DNA of 64,000 nt from AWTP1-13 sp963797005. Lineage in GTDB: Bacteria > Pseudomonadota > Alphaproteobacteria > Rhizobiales > Hyphomicrobiaceae. This document shows, piece by piece, positions 46,300 through 56,386 of this stretch. Each line of letters opens with the position of its first letter. The first letter of the stretch is position 1. The translations under genes and the position numbers were made by a program. Below the pieces are notes generated by a model, which saw nothing but the letters and a program-made list of their open reading frames with translations, searched no databases and had not been told where the DNA came from. The stretch spans positions 248,001 through 312,000 of the forward strand of contig CAWCOF010000014.1 in the NCBI GenBank assembly GCA_963797005.1, read 5' to 3'.

Positions 46300-47409
46300 A
46301 TGGGCAAGATGGTGCGCGCGCTCGGGCTGATGAGCGGCACGTCGATGGACGGCCTCGACGTCGCCGTGATCGAGACCGACGGCGAGGATGAGGTCGTGCG
46401 TGGGGCTTCCCACACCCTTGCCTACGACGCCGCGTTTCGGGGTCGCCTGGCCCAGGCGATCGAGGAGGGGCGTACCCTCTCCGACCGGGGCACGCGCACG
46501 CCCCTCCTGGCCGACGTGGAGCGCGAGCTCACCGAGCGCCATGCCGCGGGGGTCGAGCAATTGCTGCGCGCCCAGGGCTTGTCGGCGGACGACATCGACG
46601 TCATCGGCTTTCACGGCCACACCGTGCTGCATGCGCCGGAGCGGGGACTGACGGTGCAGCTGGGCGACGGCGCGCTGCTTGCGCGCCGTACCGGCATCGA
46701 TGTGGTCCATGACCTGCGCGCGGCCGACTGCGCCGCCGGTGGACAGGGCGCGCCGCTGGCTCCCGTCTATCACCGGGCACTCGCCGCCGGTCTGACCGAG
46801 CGCCCGCTGGCGGTGGTCAACGTCGGCGGTGTCGGCAACGTCACGTGGATCGGCCGCGATGATGCGCTCCTTGCGTTCGACACCGGGCCCGGCAACGCGC
46901 TGATCGACGACTGGATGGCGCGCCATACGGGCCGCGCGCGCGACGAGGATGGCAAGGCTGCTGCCGCCGGCGCCGTCGACGAGGCAGCGCTGACGGCGCT
47001 CCTGACGCATGACTATTTCGGCGCGCTACCGCCAAAGTCGCTCGATCGCAACGCGTTCTCGCCAGCCCCCGTCGCTGCCCTCTCGGCCGAGGACGGTGCC
47101 GCGACGCTGACCGCTTTCACCGCTACGGCGATCGCCAGGGCGCGCGAGCACTTTGCCGAGGAGCCGGGTCTTTGGGTGATCTGCGGCGGCGGCCGCCACA
47201 ACCGCACCTTGATGGGCATGATCGCGGAGCGGGTCGGCGGTGCCGTGGCGCCGGCGGAGGCGGCAGGCTTCGACGGCGACGCGGTCGAGGCCGAGGCCTG
47301 GGCCTATCTCGCCGTGCGCTCGCTCCTCGGGCTGCCGATCACCTTCCCCGGCACCACGGGCATCCAGGCGCCTCTCACCGGGGGCGTGCTCGCGCGCAGA
47401 CCCAACTGA
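46300..47409 (+). CDS. anmK: Anhydro-N-acetylmuramic acid kinase
   Basis: Recycles cell-wall 1,6-anhydro-MurNAc to MurNAc-6-phosphate. 369 residues, beginning with the family's signature LGLMSGTSMDGLDVAV. It also has GFHGHTVLH, VHDLRAADCAAGGQGAPLAP, FDTGPGNALIDDWM and the adenine-site segment ICGGGRHNRTLM. A GAGGACC ribosome site lies upstream. It stands next to tyrS in divergent orientation, a pairing seen in other alphaproteobacteria. The frame is intact. Confidence 0.95.
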   Translation: MGKMVRALGLMSGTSMDGLDVAVIETDGEDEVVRGASHTLAYDAAFRGRLAQAIEEGRTLSDRGTRTPLLADVERELTERHAAGVEQLLRAQGLSADDIDVIGFHGHTVLHAPERGLTVQLGDGALLARRTGIDVVHDLRAADCAAGGQGAPLAPVYHRALAAGLTERPLAVVNVGGVGNVTWIGRDDALLAFDTGPGNALIDDWMARHTGRARDEDGKAAAAGAVDEAALTALLTHDYFGALPPKSLDRNAFSPAPVAALSAEDGAATLTAFTATAIARAREHFAEEPGLWVICGGGRHNRTLMGMIAERVGGAVAPAEAAGFDGDAVEAEAWAYLAVRSLLGLPITFPGTTGIQAPLTGGVLARRPN

Positions 47410-47417
47410 ATACATCA

Positions 47418-47444
47418 CCTTCTCCGCTTGGCCTTGGGAGAAGG
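47418..47444. terminator. Bidirectional hairpin between anmK and hydrolase
   Basis: CCTTCTCC (47418-47425) and GGAGAAGG (47437-47444) pair perfectly around 11 bases, in the middle of the 59-base gap between convergent genes. Confidence 0.55.
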
Positions 47445-47468
47445 GTCTCCGTGGCACGCGGCGAGGCG

Positions 47469-48137
47469 TTAGCCGCTGCCCTCGCGCTCCTTGGCGATCT
47501 CGGCGATGCGGCGGTCGAGATAGGTGCCGACCACCCCCATCAGGTCCTCCATCCGGTCCTGGAAGAAGTGGTTGGCCTCGGGCACGATGGCATGCTCGAT
47601 CTTGACGCCCTTCTGCACCTTGGTCTTGACGGAAAGCTCCGCCACGGACGCGGAGGGCACCACCCGGTCCTTGTCGCCGTTCACCATCAGGCCCGACGAT
47701 GGGCAGGGCGCGAGGAAGGAGAAGTCGTAGAGGTTGGCGGGCGGCGCCACGCAGATGAAGCCGTCGATCTCCGGCCGCCGCATCAGCAGCTGCATGGCGA
47801 TCCAGGTGCCGAACGAGACGCCCGCGATCCAGCACGAGGGCGAATCCGGCTTCTGCAGCTGCAGCCAGTCGAGCGCCGAGGCGGCATCGGCGAGCTCGCC
47901 CGGGCCGTTGTCGAAGTAGCCCTGACTGCGCCCGACGCCGCGGAAGTTGAAGCGCAGCACCGAGAAGCCGCGTTCCACGAACAGATAGTAGAGGTGGTAG
48001 ACCACCTGGTTGTTCATGGTGCCGCCGAACTGCGGGTGGGGATGCAGGATGAGCGCGATCGGGCTGCTGGTGCTCGCCTCGTGGTGGTAGCGCGCTTCCA
48101 GTCGGCCGGCCGGGCCGTTGATGATCAGCTCAGGCAT
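47469..48137 (-). CDS. Alpha/beta hydrolase (COG2945-like)
   Basis: 222 residues. The family opening HPHPQFGGTMNNQVV is present, followed by the strand FNFRGVGRSQG, nucleophile elbow GVSFGTW (serine about 112) and a catalytic-histidine segment EANHFFQ near the C-terminus. The acid is probably the aspartate in NGDKDRVV. Soluble and cytoplasmic. Natural substrate unknown. Its start faces the iscR promoter region. The frame is intact. Confidence 0.85.
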   Translation of the reverse strand: MPELIINGPAGRLEARYHHEASTSSPIALILHPHPQFGGTMNNQVVYHLYYLFVERGFSVLRFNFRGVGRSQGYFDNGPGELADAASALDWLQLQKPDSPSCWIAGVSFGTWIAMQLLMRRPEIDGFICVAPPANLYDFSFLAPCPSSGLMVNGDKDRVVPSASVAELSVKTKVQKGVKIEHAIVPEANHFFQDRMEDLMGVVGTYLDRRIAEIAKEREGSG

Positions 48138-48229
48138 GCTTGGCGACGCTCTCGGTTGATCTGATTGGCGTTTTCGCCGCGCAGGCGCGCAGGTCGCACC
48201 TGGACGGGGTGGAAGGAGCCGCAAATATA

Positions 48230-48258
48230 CTTGACTTGCGTGCTCGGAATTTCCATAT
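48230..48258 (+). promoter_or_regulatory. Sigma-70-type promoter of the iscR-suf operon
   Basis: TTGACT and CATATA are separated by exactly 17 bases in an otherwise GC-rich region, 150 bases before iscR. The spacer contains CTCGGAATTT, which may belong to a regulator site. Likely autoregulation by the encoded Rrf2 protein is inference from the family. Confidence 0.6.
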
Positions 48259-48271
48259 ATCCAGTGAGTTT

Positions 48272-48320
48272 AGAACGGTTCGAAAGAGGCCGAGGCGATC
48301 TTCCTCGCACTCGAACCGTT
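48272..48320 (+). repeat. 11-bp perfect inverted repeat in the iscR leader
   Basis: GAACGGTTCGA (48272-48282) and TCGAACCGTTC (48310-48320) enclose 27 bases that contain a second possible pairing (GAGG with CCTC). It begins about 14 bases after the predicted -10 box, so it would fold in the 5' untranslated RNA. Each arm is itself partly palindromic. Function unknown. Confidence 0.6.
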
Positions 48321-48406
48321 CCGGGCGGTGTCATAGCACGGTCCGGGGTGTGAAACGCAAGTGCCGCGTGGGAAGCGCGGCTTGCCGCAGCGGTTGGAGC
48401 AGCCTC

Positions 48407-48871
48407 GTGGATTTGAATACCAAGGGCCGCTACGCGGTCACGGCGATGGCCGATCTCGCCAAGTACGGCGGGGGCGGCGCACAGGCTCTCTCGGCCATCT
48501 CCGAGCGCCAGCAGACCTCCCTCGCCTATCTCGAGCAGCTGTTCCTGAAGCTGCGGCGGGCCGGGCTGGTCGAGAGCGCGCGCGGGCGCACCGGGGGCTA
48601 TCGCCTCGCCAGGGCGGCAGGTGACATCAGCGTCGCCGATATCATGAGCGCGGTCGAAGAGGACATGCGCATGACCCGCTGCGGCGGCGAGGCGGACAAG
48701 CCGTGCATGCCGGGCCGGCGCTGCCTCACGCACGGGCTGTGGGATGCGCTGGGCGATCAGATCGCCGCGTTCCTGGAGAGTGTCACGCTGCAAGACGTGG
48801 TCGACGGCATCCCGCTTGGCAAGCGGGCCCCGCGCGCCGGCGGTACGGAGTTGAGTCTCGGCACGGAATGA
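48407..48871 (+). CDS. iscR: Rrf2/IscR-family iron-sulfur regulator
   Basis: 154 residues. The winged-helix start DLNTKGRYAVTAMADLAKY and recognition region QTSLAYLEQLFLKLRRAGLV are typical. Three candidate cluster cysteines follow (RCGGEADKPCMPGRRCLTHGLW-type spacing C-x7-C-x5-C, near residues 89-103). It should sense cluster status and control the downstream SUF genes. The GTG was chosen because GGAGC sits 7 bases upstream and the conserved helix starts immediately after. The stop overlaps the iscS start by four bases. Confidence 0.9.
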   Translation: MDLNTKGRYAVTAMADLAKYGGGGAQALSAISERQQTSLAYLEQLFLKLRRAGLVESARGRTGGYRLARAAGDISVADIMSAVEEDMRMTRCGGEADKPCMPGRRCLTHGLWDALGDQIAAFLESVTLQDVVDGIPLGKRAPRAGGTELSLGTE

Positions 48872-50003
48872 AGGCGGAGCGTACATACCTCGACTGGAAC
48901 GCGACGGCGCCGCTGCGCCCCGAGGCGCGCGCGGCCATGCTCGCTGCGCTCGAGCTTGTCGGCAATCCGTCCTCCCCCCATGCGGAAGGTCGCCGCGCGC
49001 GCGCGCTGGTGGAGGACGCGCGCGAAAGCGTGGCGCGGCTCGTTGGCGCGCGGCCATCCGAGGTCGTGTTCACCAGTGGCGGCACCGAGGCCAACAACAC
49101 GATTTTCGCCGGCAACTGGACGACGCTTCTCGTCGCCGGCATCGAGCACGATTCCGTGCTGGCACCCGCGCGCGCCAGCGGCGCCCGGATCGTCGCGCTG
49201 CCCGTGTCTGGGACTGGCGTGGTATCGGCGGCGCGCGTCGCCGAGCTGATCGCGGGCGCGCGCGAAGCGGGCCCCGCGCTCCTGTCGCTGCAACTCGCCA
49301 ACAATGAGACCGGGGTGCTGCAGCCCGTAGCGGAGATCGCCGGCGCTGGCGCACGAGCAAGGGCTTCTCGTGCACAGTGATGCCGTGCAGGCGGCGGGCC
49401 GCGTGCCCGTCGACATGGCGGCGCTGGGCGCGGACTTTCTCACCTTGTCGGCACACAAGATCGGCGGCCCGAAGGGCGTCGGCGCCCTGGTCATCCGCGA
49501 CGGCACCAGCCTTCCCGCCCTCGTTCGCGGTGGCGGCCAGGAGCGGCGCCGTCGCGCCGGTACCGAGCCCGTTGCCGCCATCGCCGGGTTCGGGGCCGCC
49601 GCCGAGGCTGCACAGCGCGATCTTGCGGGCATGGCGCGGATCGAAGCCCTGCGCGCGCTACTCGAAGGCGAGGTTCTCAAGGTCGCCCCCGATGCCGTGA
49701 TCATCGCGGCGGAGGCCGACCGTCTGCCGAATACGTCCAGCATCGCCCTTCCCGGGACCGCGGCGGAGACGCTTGGTCATTGCCCTCGACCTGGCCGGCA
49801 TCGCCGTCAGCGCGGGAGCCGCGTGCTCGTCCGGCAAGGTGGGCGCTAGTCACGTGCTGGAGGCGGTGGGTGTGGCGCCGGCAATCGCCCGGGCTGCGAT
49901 CCGCGTCAGCCTGGGGTGGACCTCAACGGAAGCCGACGTTGCCGCATTCGTCGAAGCGTGGGCGCACGTTGCCGTGCGGCGGCGCGAGCGTGCGGTCGCA
50001 TGA
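48868..50003 (+). CDS. iscS: Cysteine desulfurase (IscS/NifS type), two frame breaks
   Basis: A PLP enzyme releasing sulfur from cysteine for cluster assembly. Visible motifs are YLDWNATAPLRPEA, FTSGGTEANNT, the PLP-lysine segment LSAHKIGGPKG and the sulfur-carrying cysteine in SAGAACSSGKV. Extra bases near 49342 and 49774 shift the frame; repaired, it has 377 residues. It is translationally coupled to iscR and followed 26 bases later by sufB. A second desulfurase, SufS, is encoded at the end of the operon. Confidence 0.9.
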
Positions 50004-50029
50004 GAAGCATGAGAGGCTAGAGAGTAAGC

Positions 50030-51504
50030 ATGCCAGCAGTTCAGCAGACGATCGATCAGGTCCGTCGCATCGATGTCGACCAGTACAAGTACGGCTTCGA
50101 GACGACCATCGAGACGATCAAGGCCCCCAAGGGTCTCTCCGAGGATATCGTCCGCTTCATCTCCGAGAAGAAGGGTGAGCCGGCGTGGATGCTCGAGTGG
50201 CGGCTCGAGGCTTTCCGCCGCTGGAAGGGCCTGACCGAGCCGACCTGGGCCAACGTCCGCTATCCCAAGATCGACTTCCAGAACCTCTATTACTACGCCG
50301 CGCCGAAGTCGACCGAAGGGCCCAAGAGTCTCGCCGAGGTCGATCCTGAGCTCCTGCGCACCTACGAGAAGCTCGGCATCCCGCTCAAGGAGCAGGAGAT
50401 GCTCGCCGGCGTGCAGAACGGCAGCCGCGTGGCCGTCGATGCCGTGTTCGATTCGGTTTCCGTCGTCACCACCTTCAAGGCGGAGCTGGCCAAGGCCGGC
50501 GTCATCTTCTGCTCGATCTCGGAAGCGCTGCGCGAGCACCCCGACCTGGTGAAGAAGTACCTGGGCTCGGTGGTGCCGCAGGCCGACAACTACTATGCGG
50601 CGCTCAACTCGGCGGTGTTCTCGGACGGCTCGTTCGTCTACGTGCCGGCCGGCGTGCGCTGCCCGATGGAGCTGTCCACCTATTTCCGCATCAACGAGAA
50701 GGACACCGGCCAGTTCGAGCGCACGCTCGATCATCGCCGACAAGGGCGCCTACGTCTCCTATCTGGAAGGGCTGCACGGCGCCGATGCGCGACGAGCACC
50801 AGCTGCACGCGGCCGTGGTCGAGCTGATCGCGCTCGACGACGCCGAGATCAAGTACTCGACCGTGCAGAACTGGTATCCGGGCGACAAGGACGGCAAGGG
50901 CGGCATCTACAATTTCGTCACCAAGCGGGGCGACTGCCGCGGCCGCAACTCCAAGATCTCCTGGACGCAGGTGGAGACGGGCTCGGCCATCACCTGGAAG
51001 TACCCGAGCTGCATCCTGCGCGGCGACAACAGCAGAGGCGAGTTCTATTCGATCGCCGTCTCCAACGGCTATCAGCAGGTCGACAGCGGCACCAAGATGA
51101 TCCACCTCGGCAAGAACTCGTCGAGCCGGATCATCTCCAAGGGCATTGCCGCCGGGCACTCGCAGAACACCTACCGCGGGCTCGTCTCGGCGCACCGCAA
51201 GGCGACCAACGCGCGCAACTTCACGAACTGCGATTCCCTCCTGATCGGCAACAAGTGCGGCGCGCACACCGTGCCCTACATCGAGGCCAAGAGCGCGTCG
51301 GCGCACTTCGAGCACGAGGCAACGACCTCGAAGATCTCCGACGACAAGCTGTTCTATTGCCGGCAGCGCGGCCTGTCGGAGGAGGAGGCGGTGGCGCTGA
51401 TCGTCAACGGCTTCGTGCGCGACGTGCTGCAGCAGCTCCCCATGGAGTTCATGGCCGAGACGCAAAAGCTGATCGGCGTCTCGCTCGAAGGATCGGTGGG
51501 ATGA
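50030..51504 (+). CDS. sufB: Fe-S scaffold component SufB, two frame breaks
   Basis: Core subunit of the SufBCD scaffold. 490 residues after removing extra bases near 50728 and 50770. Diagnostic segments are KYGFETTIETIKAPKGL, VYVPAGVRCPMELSTYFRIN, KYSTVQNWYPGD, LRGDNSRGEFYSIA and the C-terminal RNFTNCDSLLIG ... HEATTSKISDDKLFY. The restored stretch between the breaks reads IIADKGAYVSYLEG, then CTAPMRDE, both highly conserved. Its last 39 bases are imperfectly duplicated 165 bases downstream. Confidence 0.94.
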
Positions 51505-51669
51505 GGCGAGGAAGGACGGTCCCCGCAGATGTCATCCTCGGGCTTGTCCCGAGGATCCAACGTCCAGCACACGCCAGAGCAAGCTGATGGATGGATGGTC
51601 GGGACAAGCCCGACCATGACAGCGTCGCGGAAGCTGATCGGCGCCTGGCTCGAAGGGTCGGTTGGATGA
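51466..51669 (+). repeat. Duplicated sufB 3' end flanking a palindrome
   Basis: The last 39 bases of sufB (51466-51504) recur at 51631-51669 with 35 of 39 identical by eye. The interval between them carries a GTCAT...ATGAC palindrome. The second copy supplies the ATG of the following membrane-protein gene. This looks like a duplication created when the palindromic element entered or recombined. Confidence 0.75.
51531..51619. repeat. GTCAT...ATGAC dispersed palindrome (element 2)
   Basis: Outer GTCAT and ATGAC ends enclose ATCCTCGGG-CTTGT-CCCGAGGAT (51534-51556) and ATGGTCGGG-ACAAG-CCCGACCAT (51595-51617). The layout is the same as element 1 near tyrS, including the ACAAG loop of the right hairpin. 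Confidence 0.75.
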
Positions 51670-51941
51670 CGTCGTACTGGTTCAAGCCGCACGCCTACGG
51701 CTACGGCGCGACGCCCGCCAACTGGAAGGGCTGGGCGGCTACCGTGGCGTTCGTGCTGGTGGTGGTTGCAACCTCCCTGGTTGCGTTCGGGTGGGAGCCT
51801 GAAAGCGGAACTGCTCCCAGCGCTTGGCAGATTGCTGCTTGGGCTCTCGTCGTTGCAGTCCTGACCCTCGGCTTCGTATGGCTCGCGCGGGCGAAGACCG
51901 ATGGACAATGGGGCTGGCGGTGGGGAAAGTGGGCCCGCTGA
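51666..51941 (+). CDS. Small two-span membrane protein inside the suf operon
   Basis: 91 residues: an aromatic N-terminus (TSYWFKPHAYGYGATP), two membrane helices (about 22-43 and 54-75) and a C-terminus rich in Trp/Arg/Lys. No recognised family. Its first codons overlap the duplicated copy of the sufB end. The tail and the position between sufB and sufC are unusual; a role in iron-sulfur assembly is only a guess from location. Confidence 0.65.
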   Translation: MTSYWFKPHAYGYGATPANWKGWAATVAFVLVVVATSLVAFGWEPESGTAPSAWQIAAWALVVAVLTLGFVWLARAKTDGQWGWRWGKWAR

Positions 51942-52064
51942 CAAAGCAAAAGAGACAAGCGGATCCGGGAGCCAACCCGGTGCCAGAGGTGATCGAGCGT
52001 TAGGTGCAAACGAGAGGCCGACCGGAAGGTGCCGGGAACGTGCCGAGGTGCATGGGAGCGAAAC

Positions 52065-52343
52065 ATGCGTGATGCGGCGGAATTTACTGCGATTGCGACG
52101 GCGAAGCTGAGGCGGGAGATCGACGAGAACGAATGCAAGCGGCGCAATGCCCTATCGAAGACGAGCCCCGGCTTCGTCCTCAAGTCGGGCGACGTCGGCA
52201 CGGTGGTGGAGACGTTCGGCACCGGCGAGGCCTTCCTCGTCGAGTTCAACAAGAACGGCGGCAGCCCCGACCAGTGCGACTGGCTGGGCGTGCTCTACCC
52301 GACCGAGATCGAGCTGGCGGGGGCGGGCGCCGACAAGGCTTGA
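52065..52343 (+). CDS. DUF4926-like small protein inside the suf operon
   Basis: 92 residues. A charged helical start (TAIATAKLRREIDENECKRR) leads into a compact beta domain, KSGDVGTVVETFGTGEAFLVEF, broken as KSGDVGTVVETF then GTGEAFLVEF, which resembles DUF4926. GGGAGCG lies before the ATG. The function of the family is unknown. With the preceding membrane-protein gene it forms a roughly 0.9-kb interruption between sufB and sufC. Confidence 0.7.
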   Translation: MRDAAEFTAIATAKLRREIDENECKRRNALSKTSPGFVLKSGDVGTVVETFGTGEAFLVEFNKNGGSPDQCDWLGVLYPTEIELAGAGADKA

Positions 52344-52370
52344 GTTGGGCTTGAGCTGGGCTTGAGTTGC
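52341..52370 (+). repeat. 11-bp tandem repeat before sufC
   Basis: TGAGYTGGGCT occurs about 2.7 times in succession (starts 52341, 52352, 52363). The first copy includes the stop codon of the DUF4926-like gene. Probably slippage-generated. Confidence 0.6.
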
Positions 52371-52421
52371 GGGGCGCGTGCGGTCGAGCACACGCCCCCG
52401 AGTGTGGAGATGACCTGAGCG

Positions 52422-53178
<757 letters not shown>

Positions 53179-53224
53179 GCCGCTTGGCCGGCGCACCGAG
53201 CAGAAGCGCTGCGGAGGCGCATAG

Positions 53225-54566
53225 ATGACCGTGGCTGCAACAAGGACCAAGGCCGAGCAGGCCCTGACACTGAGCTTCGAGGCGGTCGCGTCGCGGCTGC
53301 CGGGCGGCCGTGCGGTTGCCGAGGCGCGCAAGACCGCTATCGGCACGTTCTCCGCGCTCGGCCTGCCGCACCGGCGCATCGAGCAGTGGAAATACACCGA
53401 TCTGAGGTCGGCGCTGAAGGAAGCCCTGCCTCCGGCCGCCGGAGAGCGGGCCGAGGTGACGGCGCAGGGCATCGATGCCGCGCTCGAAAGTCTCGCCGGG
53501 CTCGATGCCGTGCGCGTGGTGTTCGTGGACGGCCTCTATCGCCCCGAGCTCTCCTCCAAGGGTGGCACCGCACTCGAGGTCTCCTCGCTCGCCGCCATGC
53601 TGGCGAAGTCGGCGGATGGTGATGGCCAAGACCTGAGCCGCGCGGTTGCGCCGGGCCAGGAGGCGGTGATCGCCCTCAACACGGCCTTCATGACCGATGG
53701 CGCCGTCGTCGGTATCGCGGATGGTGCCAAGCCGGCGAAGCCGCTGCTCCTGGTCTTCGCTGCCGCGAGCCCGCAAGGGCGCCTTGTCACGACGCGCAAC
53801 ATCATCAAGCTCGGCGCCGGCGCACACGCCACTGTCATCGAGGCGCATGTGGCCCTGCCGGGTGCGGCCGGGGCCCAGGTCAACACGCTGAGCGAGGTCG
53901 TCCTCGCCGAGGAAGCGCGGCTCGTGCACGCCAAGTGCACGCTGGGCGGCGATGCGGCAAGCCATCTCGCCACCTGGATGGTGACGCTGGGCACGGAGGC
54001 CAGCTATCGCGCCTTCCAGCTCACCGCCGCGACGGGGCTTGTCCGCAACGGCGTCTATGTCCTGATCCAGGGCGAGGATGCCAAGCTCGATATTTCGGGC
54101 GCGTTCCTCGCGCGGGGCTCCGAGCACGTCGATACCACGCTCATCGTCGATCACGCCGTGCCCGGCGGCGAGAGCCGCGAGCTCTTCAAGGGCGTGCTCG
54201 CCGATCGCGCCCGCGGCGTCTTCCAGGGCAAGGTGATCGTGCGTCCCGAGGCGCAGAAGACCGACGGCAAGCAGATGGCGCAGGCGCTGCTGTTGTCGCC
54301 GGAGGCAGAGTTCGAACTCCAAGCCCGAGCTCGAGATCTTCGCCGACGACGTTGTCTGCGGCCACGGCTCGACCTCGGCCGAGATCGACGAGGATCTGCT
54401 GTTCTACATGCTCTCGCGCGGCATCCCGCGCTCCCAGGCGCGCGCCCTGCTGATCGAGAGCTTCATCGGCGAGGCGATCGACAAGGTCGAGGACGAGCGC
54501 TTGCGCGAGGCATTTTTCGAGATAGCCAAGCCCCGGCTCGCGGCCCTGTCTGCCGCGCGTGAGTGA
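53225..54566 (+). CDS. sufD: Fe-S scaffold component SufD, one frame break
   Basis: 446 residues after removing an extra G near 54314. Recognised from LPHRRIEQWKYTDLRSAL at the start, the beta-helix core (NTAFMTDGAVV, HVDTTLIVDHAVPGGESRELFKGV broken here as HVDTTLIVDHAVPGG and SRELFKGVL) and the C-terminus PELEIFADDVVCGHGST with SRGIPRSQARALLIESF. It pairs with SufB and SufC in the scaffold. The sufS start follows 18 bases later. Confidence 0.93.
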
Positions 54567-54584
54567 CCAGGGCGGAGGAAGCAT

Positions 54585-55844
54585 ATGACCGCGATGATGA
54601 GAGGCATGGACCTGCCGTCGGACGGCCCCTACGACGTCGAGACGATCCGCACCGACTTCCCGATCCTGTTCCGCGAGGTGCACGGCAAGCCGCTGGTCTA
54701 TCTCGACAACGGCGCCTCGGCGCAGAAGCCGCGGCCCGTGCTCGACGCCATCGAGCACGCCTACAAGATGGAATACGCCAACGTTCACCGCGGCCTGCAC
54801 TATCTTTCGAATGCCGCCACCGCCCGCTACGAGGACGCGCGCGAGACCGTGCGCCGGTTCCTCAATGCCGGCAGCGTCGAGGAGATCATCTTCACCCGCA
54901 ACGCCACCGAGGGCATCAACCTGGTGGCGAGCTCCTACGGCGCCATGAACATCCGCAAGGGCGATGAGATCGTGGTGTCGGTGCTGGAGCACCATTCCAA
55001 CATCGTGCCGTGGCACTTCCACCGCGAGCGCAACGGCGCGGTGCTCAAGTGGGCGCCGATCACCGACGAGGGCGAGTTCCCCATCGACCAGTTCGAGCGG
55101 CTGCTGACCAAGCGCACCAAGATGGTGGCGGTTGCCCACATGTCGAACGTGCTCGGCACCGTCCTGCCCCTGAAGGAGATCATCCGTAGGGCGCACGAGC
55201 GCGGCATCCCCGTGCTCGTCGACGGCAGCCAGGCGGCCGTGCACATGACGGTCGACGTGCAAGACTTGGACTGCGACTTCTATGTCTTCACCGGCCACAA
55301 GACCTACGGGCCTACCGGCATCGGCGTGCTCTATGCCAAGCGGCAGCATCTCGACGCCATGCCGCCCTACATGGGCGGCGGCGAGATGATCGAGAGCGTG
55401 CACGAGGACGACATCATCTACGGTGCCCCGCCGCATAAGTTCGAGGCCGGCACGCCGCCGATCGTGCAGGCGATCGGGCTCGGCGCCGCGCTCAACTACA
55501 TGATGCAGGTCGGGCGCGACCGCATCGCCGCGCACGAGGCGGGCCTCAAGAGCTACGCGCACGAAAGGCTCGGCGCGCTCAACTGGCTCAAGATCCACGG
55601 GACAGCGAAGGAGAAGGGCGCCATCGTCTCCTTCAGCGTCGCCGGGCTGCATCCGCACGACATCTCGACCATCATCGACCGCTCCGGCGTGGCGATCCGC
55701 GCCGGCCACCACTGCGCGCAGCCGCTGATGGAGAGGCTTGGCGTCACGGCCACGTGCCGGGCGTCATTCGCCATGTACAACACCCGGGCCGAGGTCGACG
55801 CCCTTGCCGAGGCGCTGATCAAGGCCCATGATTTCTTCGCCTGA
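54585..55844 (+). CDS. sufS: Cysteine desulfurase SufS
   Basis: 419 residues, group II desulfurase. Motifs: YLDNGASAQKPRPVLDA, NVHRGLHYLSNAAT, the PLP-lysine segment FTGHKTYGPTGIGVLY (lysine about 239) and catalytic cysteine in RAGHHCAQPLM (about 377). It provides persulfide to SufB; a SufE or SufU partner is not encoded in this window. The frame is intact. Confidence 0.95.
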   Translation: MTAMMRGMDLPSDGPYDVETIRTDFPILFREVHGKPLVYLDNGASAQKPRPVLDAIEHAYKMEYANVHRGLHYLSNAATARYEDARETVRRFLNAGSVEEIIFTRNATEGINLVASSYGAMNIRKGDEIVVSVLEHHSNIVPWHFHRERNGAVLKWAPITDEGEFPIDQFERLLTKRTKMVAVAHMSNVLGTVLPLKEIIRRAHERGIPVLVDGSQAAVHMTVDVQDLDCDFYVFTGHKTYGPTGIGVLYAKRQHLDAMPPYMGGGEMIESVHEDDIIYGAPPHKFEAGTPPIVQAIGLGAALNYMMQVGRDRIAAHEAGLKSYAHERLGALNWLKIHGTAKEKGAIVSFSVAGLHPHDISTIIDRSGVAIRAGHHCAQPLMERLGVTATCRASFAMYNTRAEVDALAEALIKAHDFFA

Positions 55845-55850
55845 GGCGGG

Positions 55851-55944
55851 CGTAGGTTGGGTCGAGCGTCAGCGATGACCCAACGCAAGTCGTAGAATGG
55901 CGCGAGAAGGTGTTGGGTCTGCGCTTCGCTTGACCCAACCTACG
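55851..55944. repeat. Nested palindromic element, GTTGGGTC core
   Basis: Outer 18-base arms CGTAGGTTGGGTCGAGCG (55851-55868) and CGCTTGACCCAACCTACG (55927-55944) match at 17 of 18 positions. Inside is a second inverted pair, so the 8-base core GTTGGGTC occurs four times in alternating orientation (55856, 55877, 55912, 55932). A small non-autonomous element or structured RNA between sufS and sufT. Confidence 0.75.
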
Positions 55945-55971
55945 CATCCAGCGGATGCGTTTGGAGTAGTG

Positions 55972-56385
55972 ATGGACACGAAAACAACAGAACGGGCAGA
56001 AGCGGCGGTAACCGAAGCCCCGTCGCAGGAGGCGGCGCGCGCCTCGCCGGCGGCGGGCTCGTCGATCCCACCCGAGGAGCTGGAGCAGCTGACCGCCGAC
56101 ATCGTCGCGGCCCTGAAGACGGTCTACGACCCCGAGATCCCCGCCGACATCTACGAGCTGGGCCTGATCTACAAGATCGATGTCGACGACGACCGCAACA
56201 TCGCCGTCGACATGACGCTGACCGCGCCGGGCTGCCCGGTGGCCGGCGAAATGCCGGTGTGGGTGGAGAACGCGGTCGCCTCCGTGCCGGGCGTCGGCCA
56301 GGTCAAGGTGACGCTCACCTTCGATCCGCCCTGGGACCAAGGCCGCATGTCGGACGAGGCGCGCCTGGCGCTTGGCATGTTTTGA
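55972..56385 (+). CDS. sufT: SUF-system maturation protein, MIP18/DUF59 family
   Basis: 137 residues. A low-complexity Ala/Glu-rich N-terminus of about 35 residues precedes a DUF59 domain: ALKTVYDPEIPADIYELGLIY split here as KTVYDPEIPADIYELG and LIYKIDVDD, then MTLTAPGCPVAGEMP with the conserved cysteine, and VTLTFDPPWDQGRMSDEARL. It assists maturation or transfer of clusters. A sufA/iscA-type carrier often follows in related operons but is absent here. Confidence 0.88.
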   Translation: MDTKTTERAEAAVTEAPSQEAARASPAAGSSIPPEELEQLTADIVAALKTVYDPEIPADIYELGLIYKIDVDDDRNIAVDMTLTAPGCPVAGEMPVWVENAVASVPGVGQVKVTLTFDPPWDQGRMSDEARLALGMF

Positions 56386-56386
56386 G

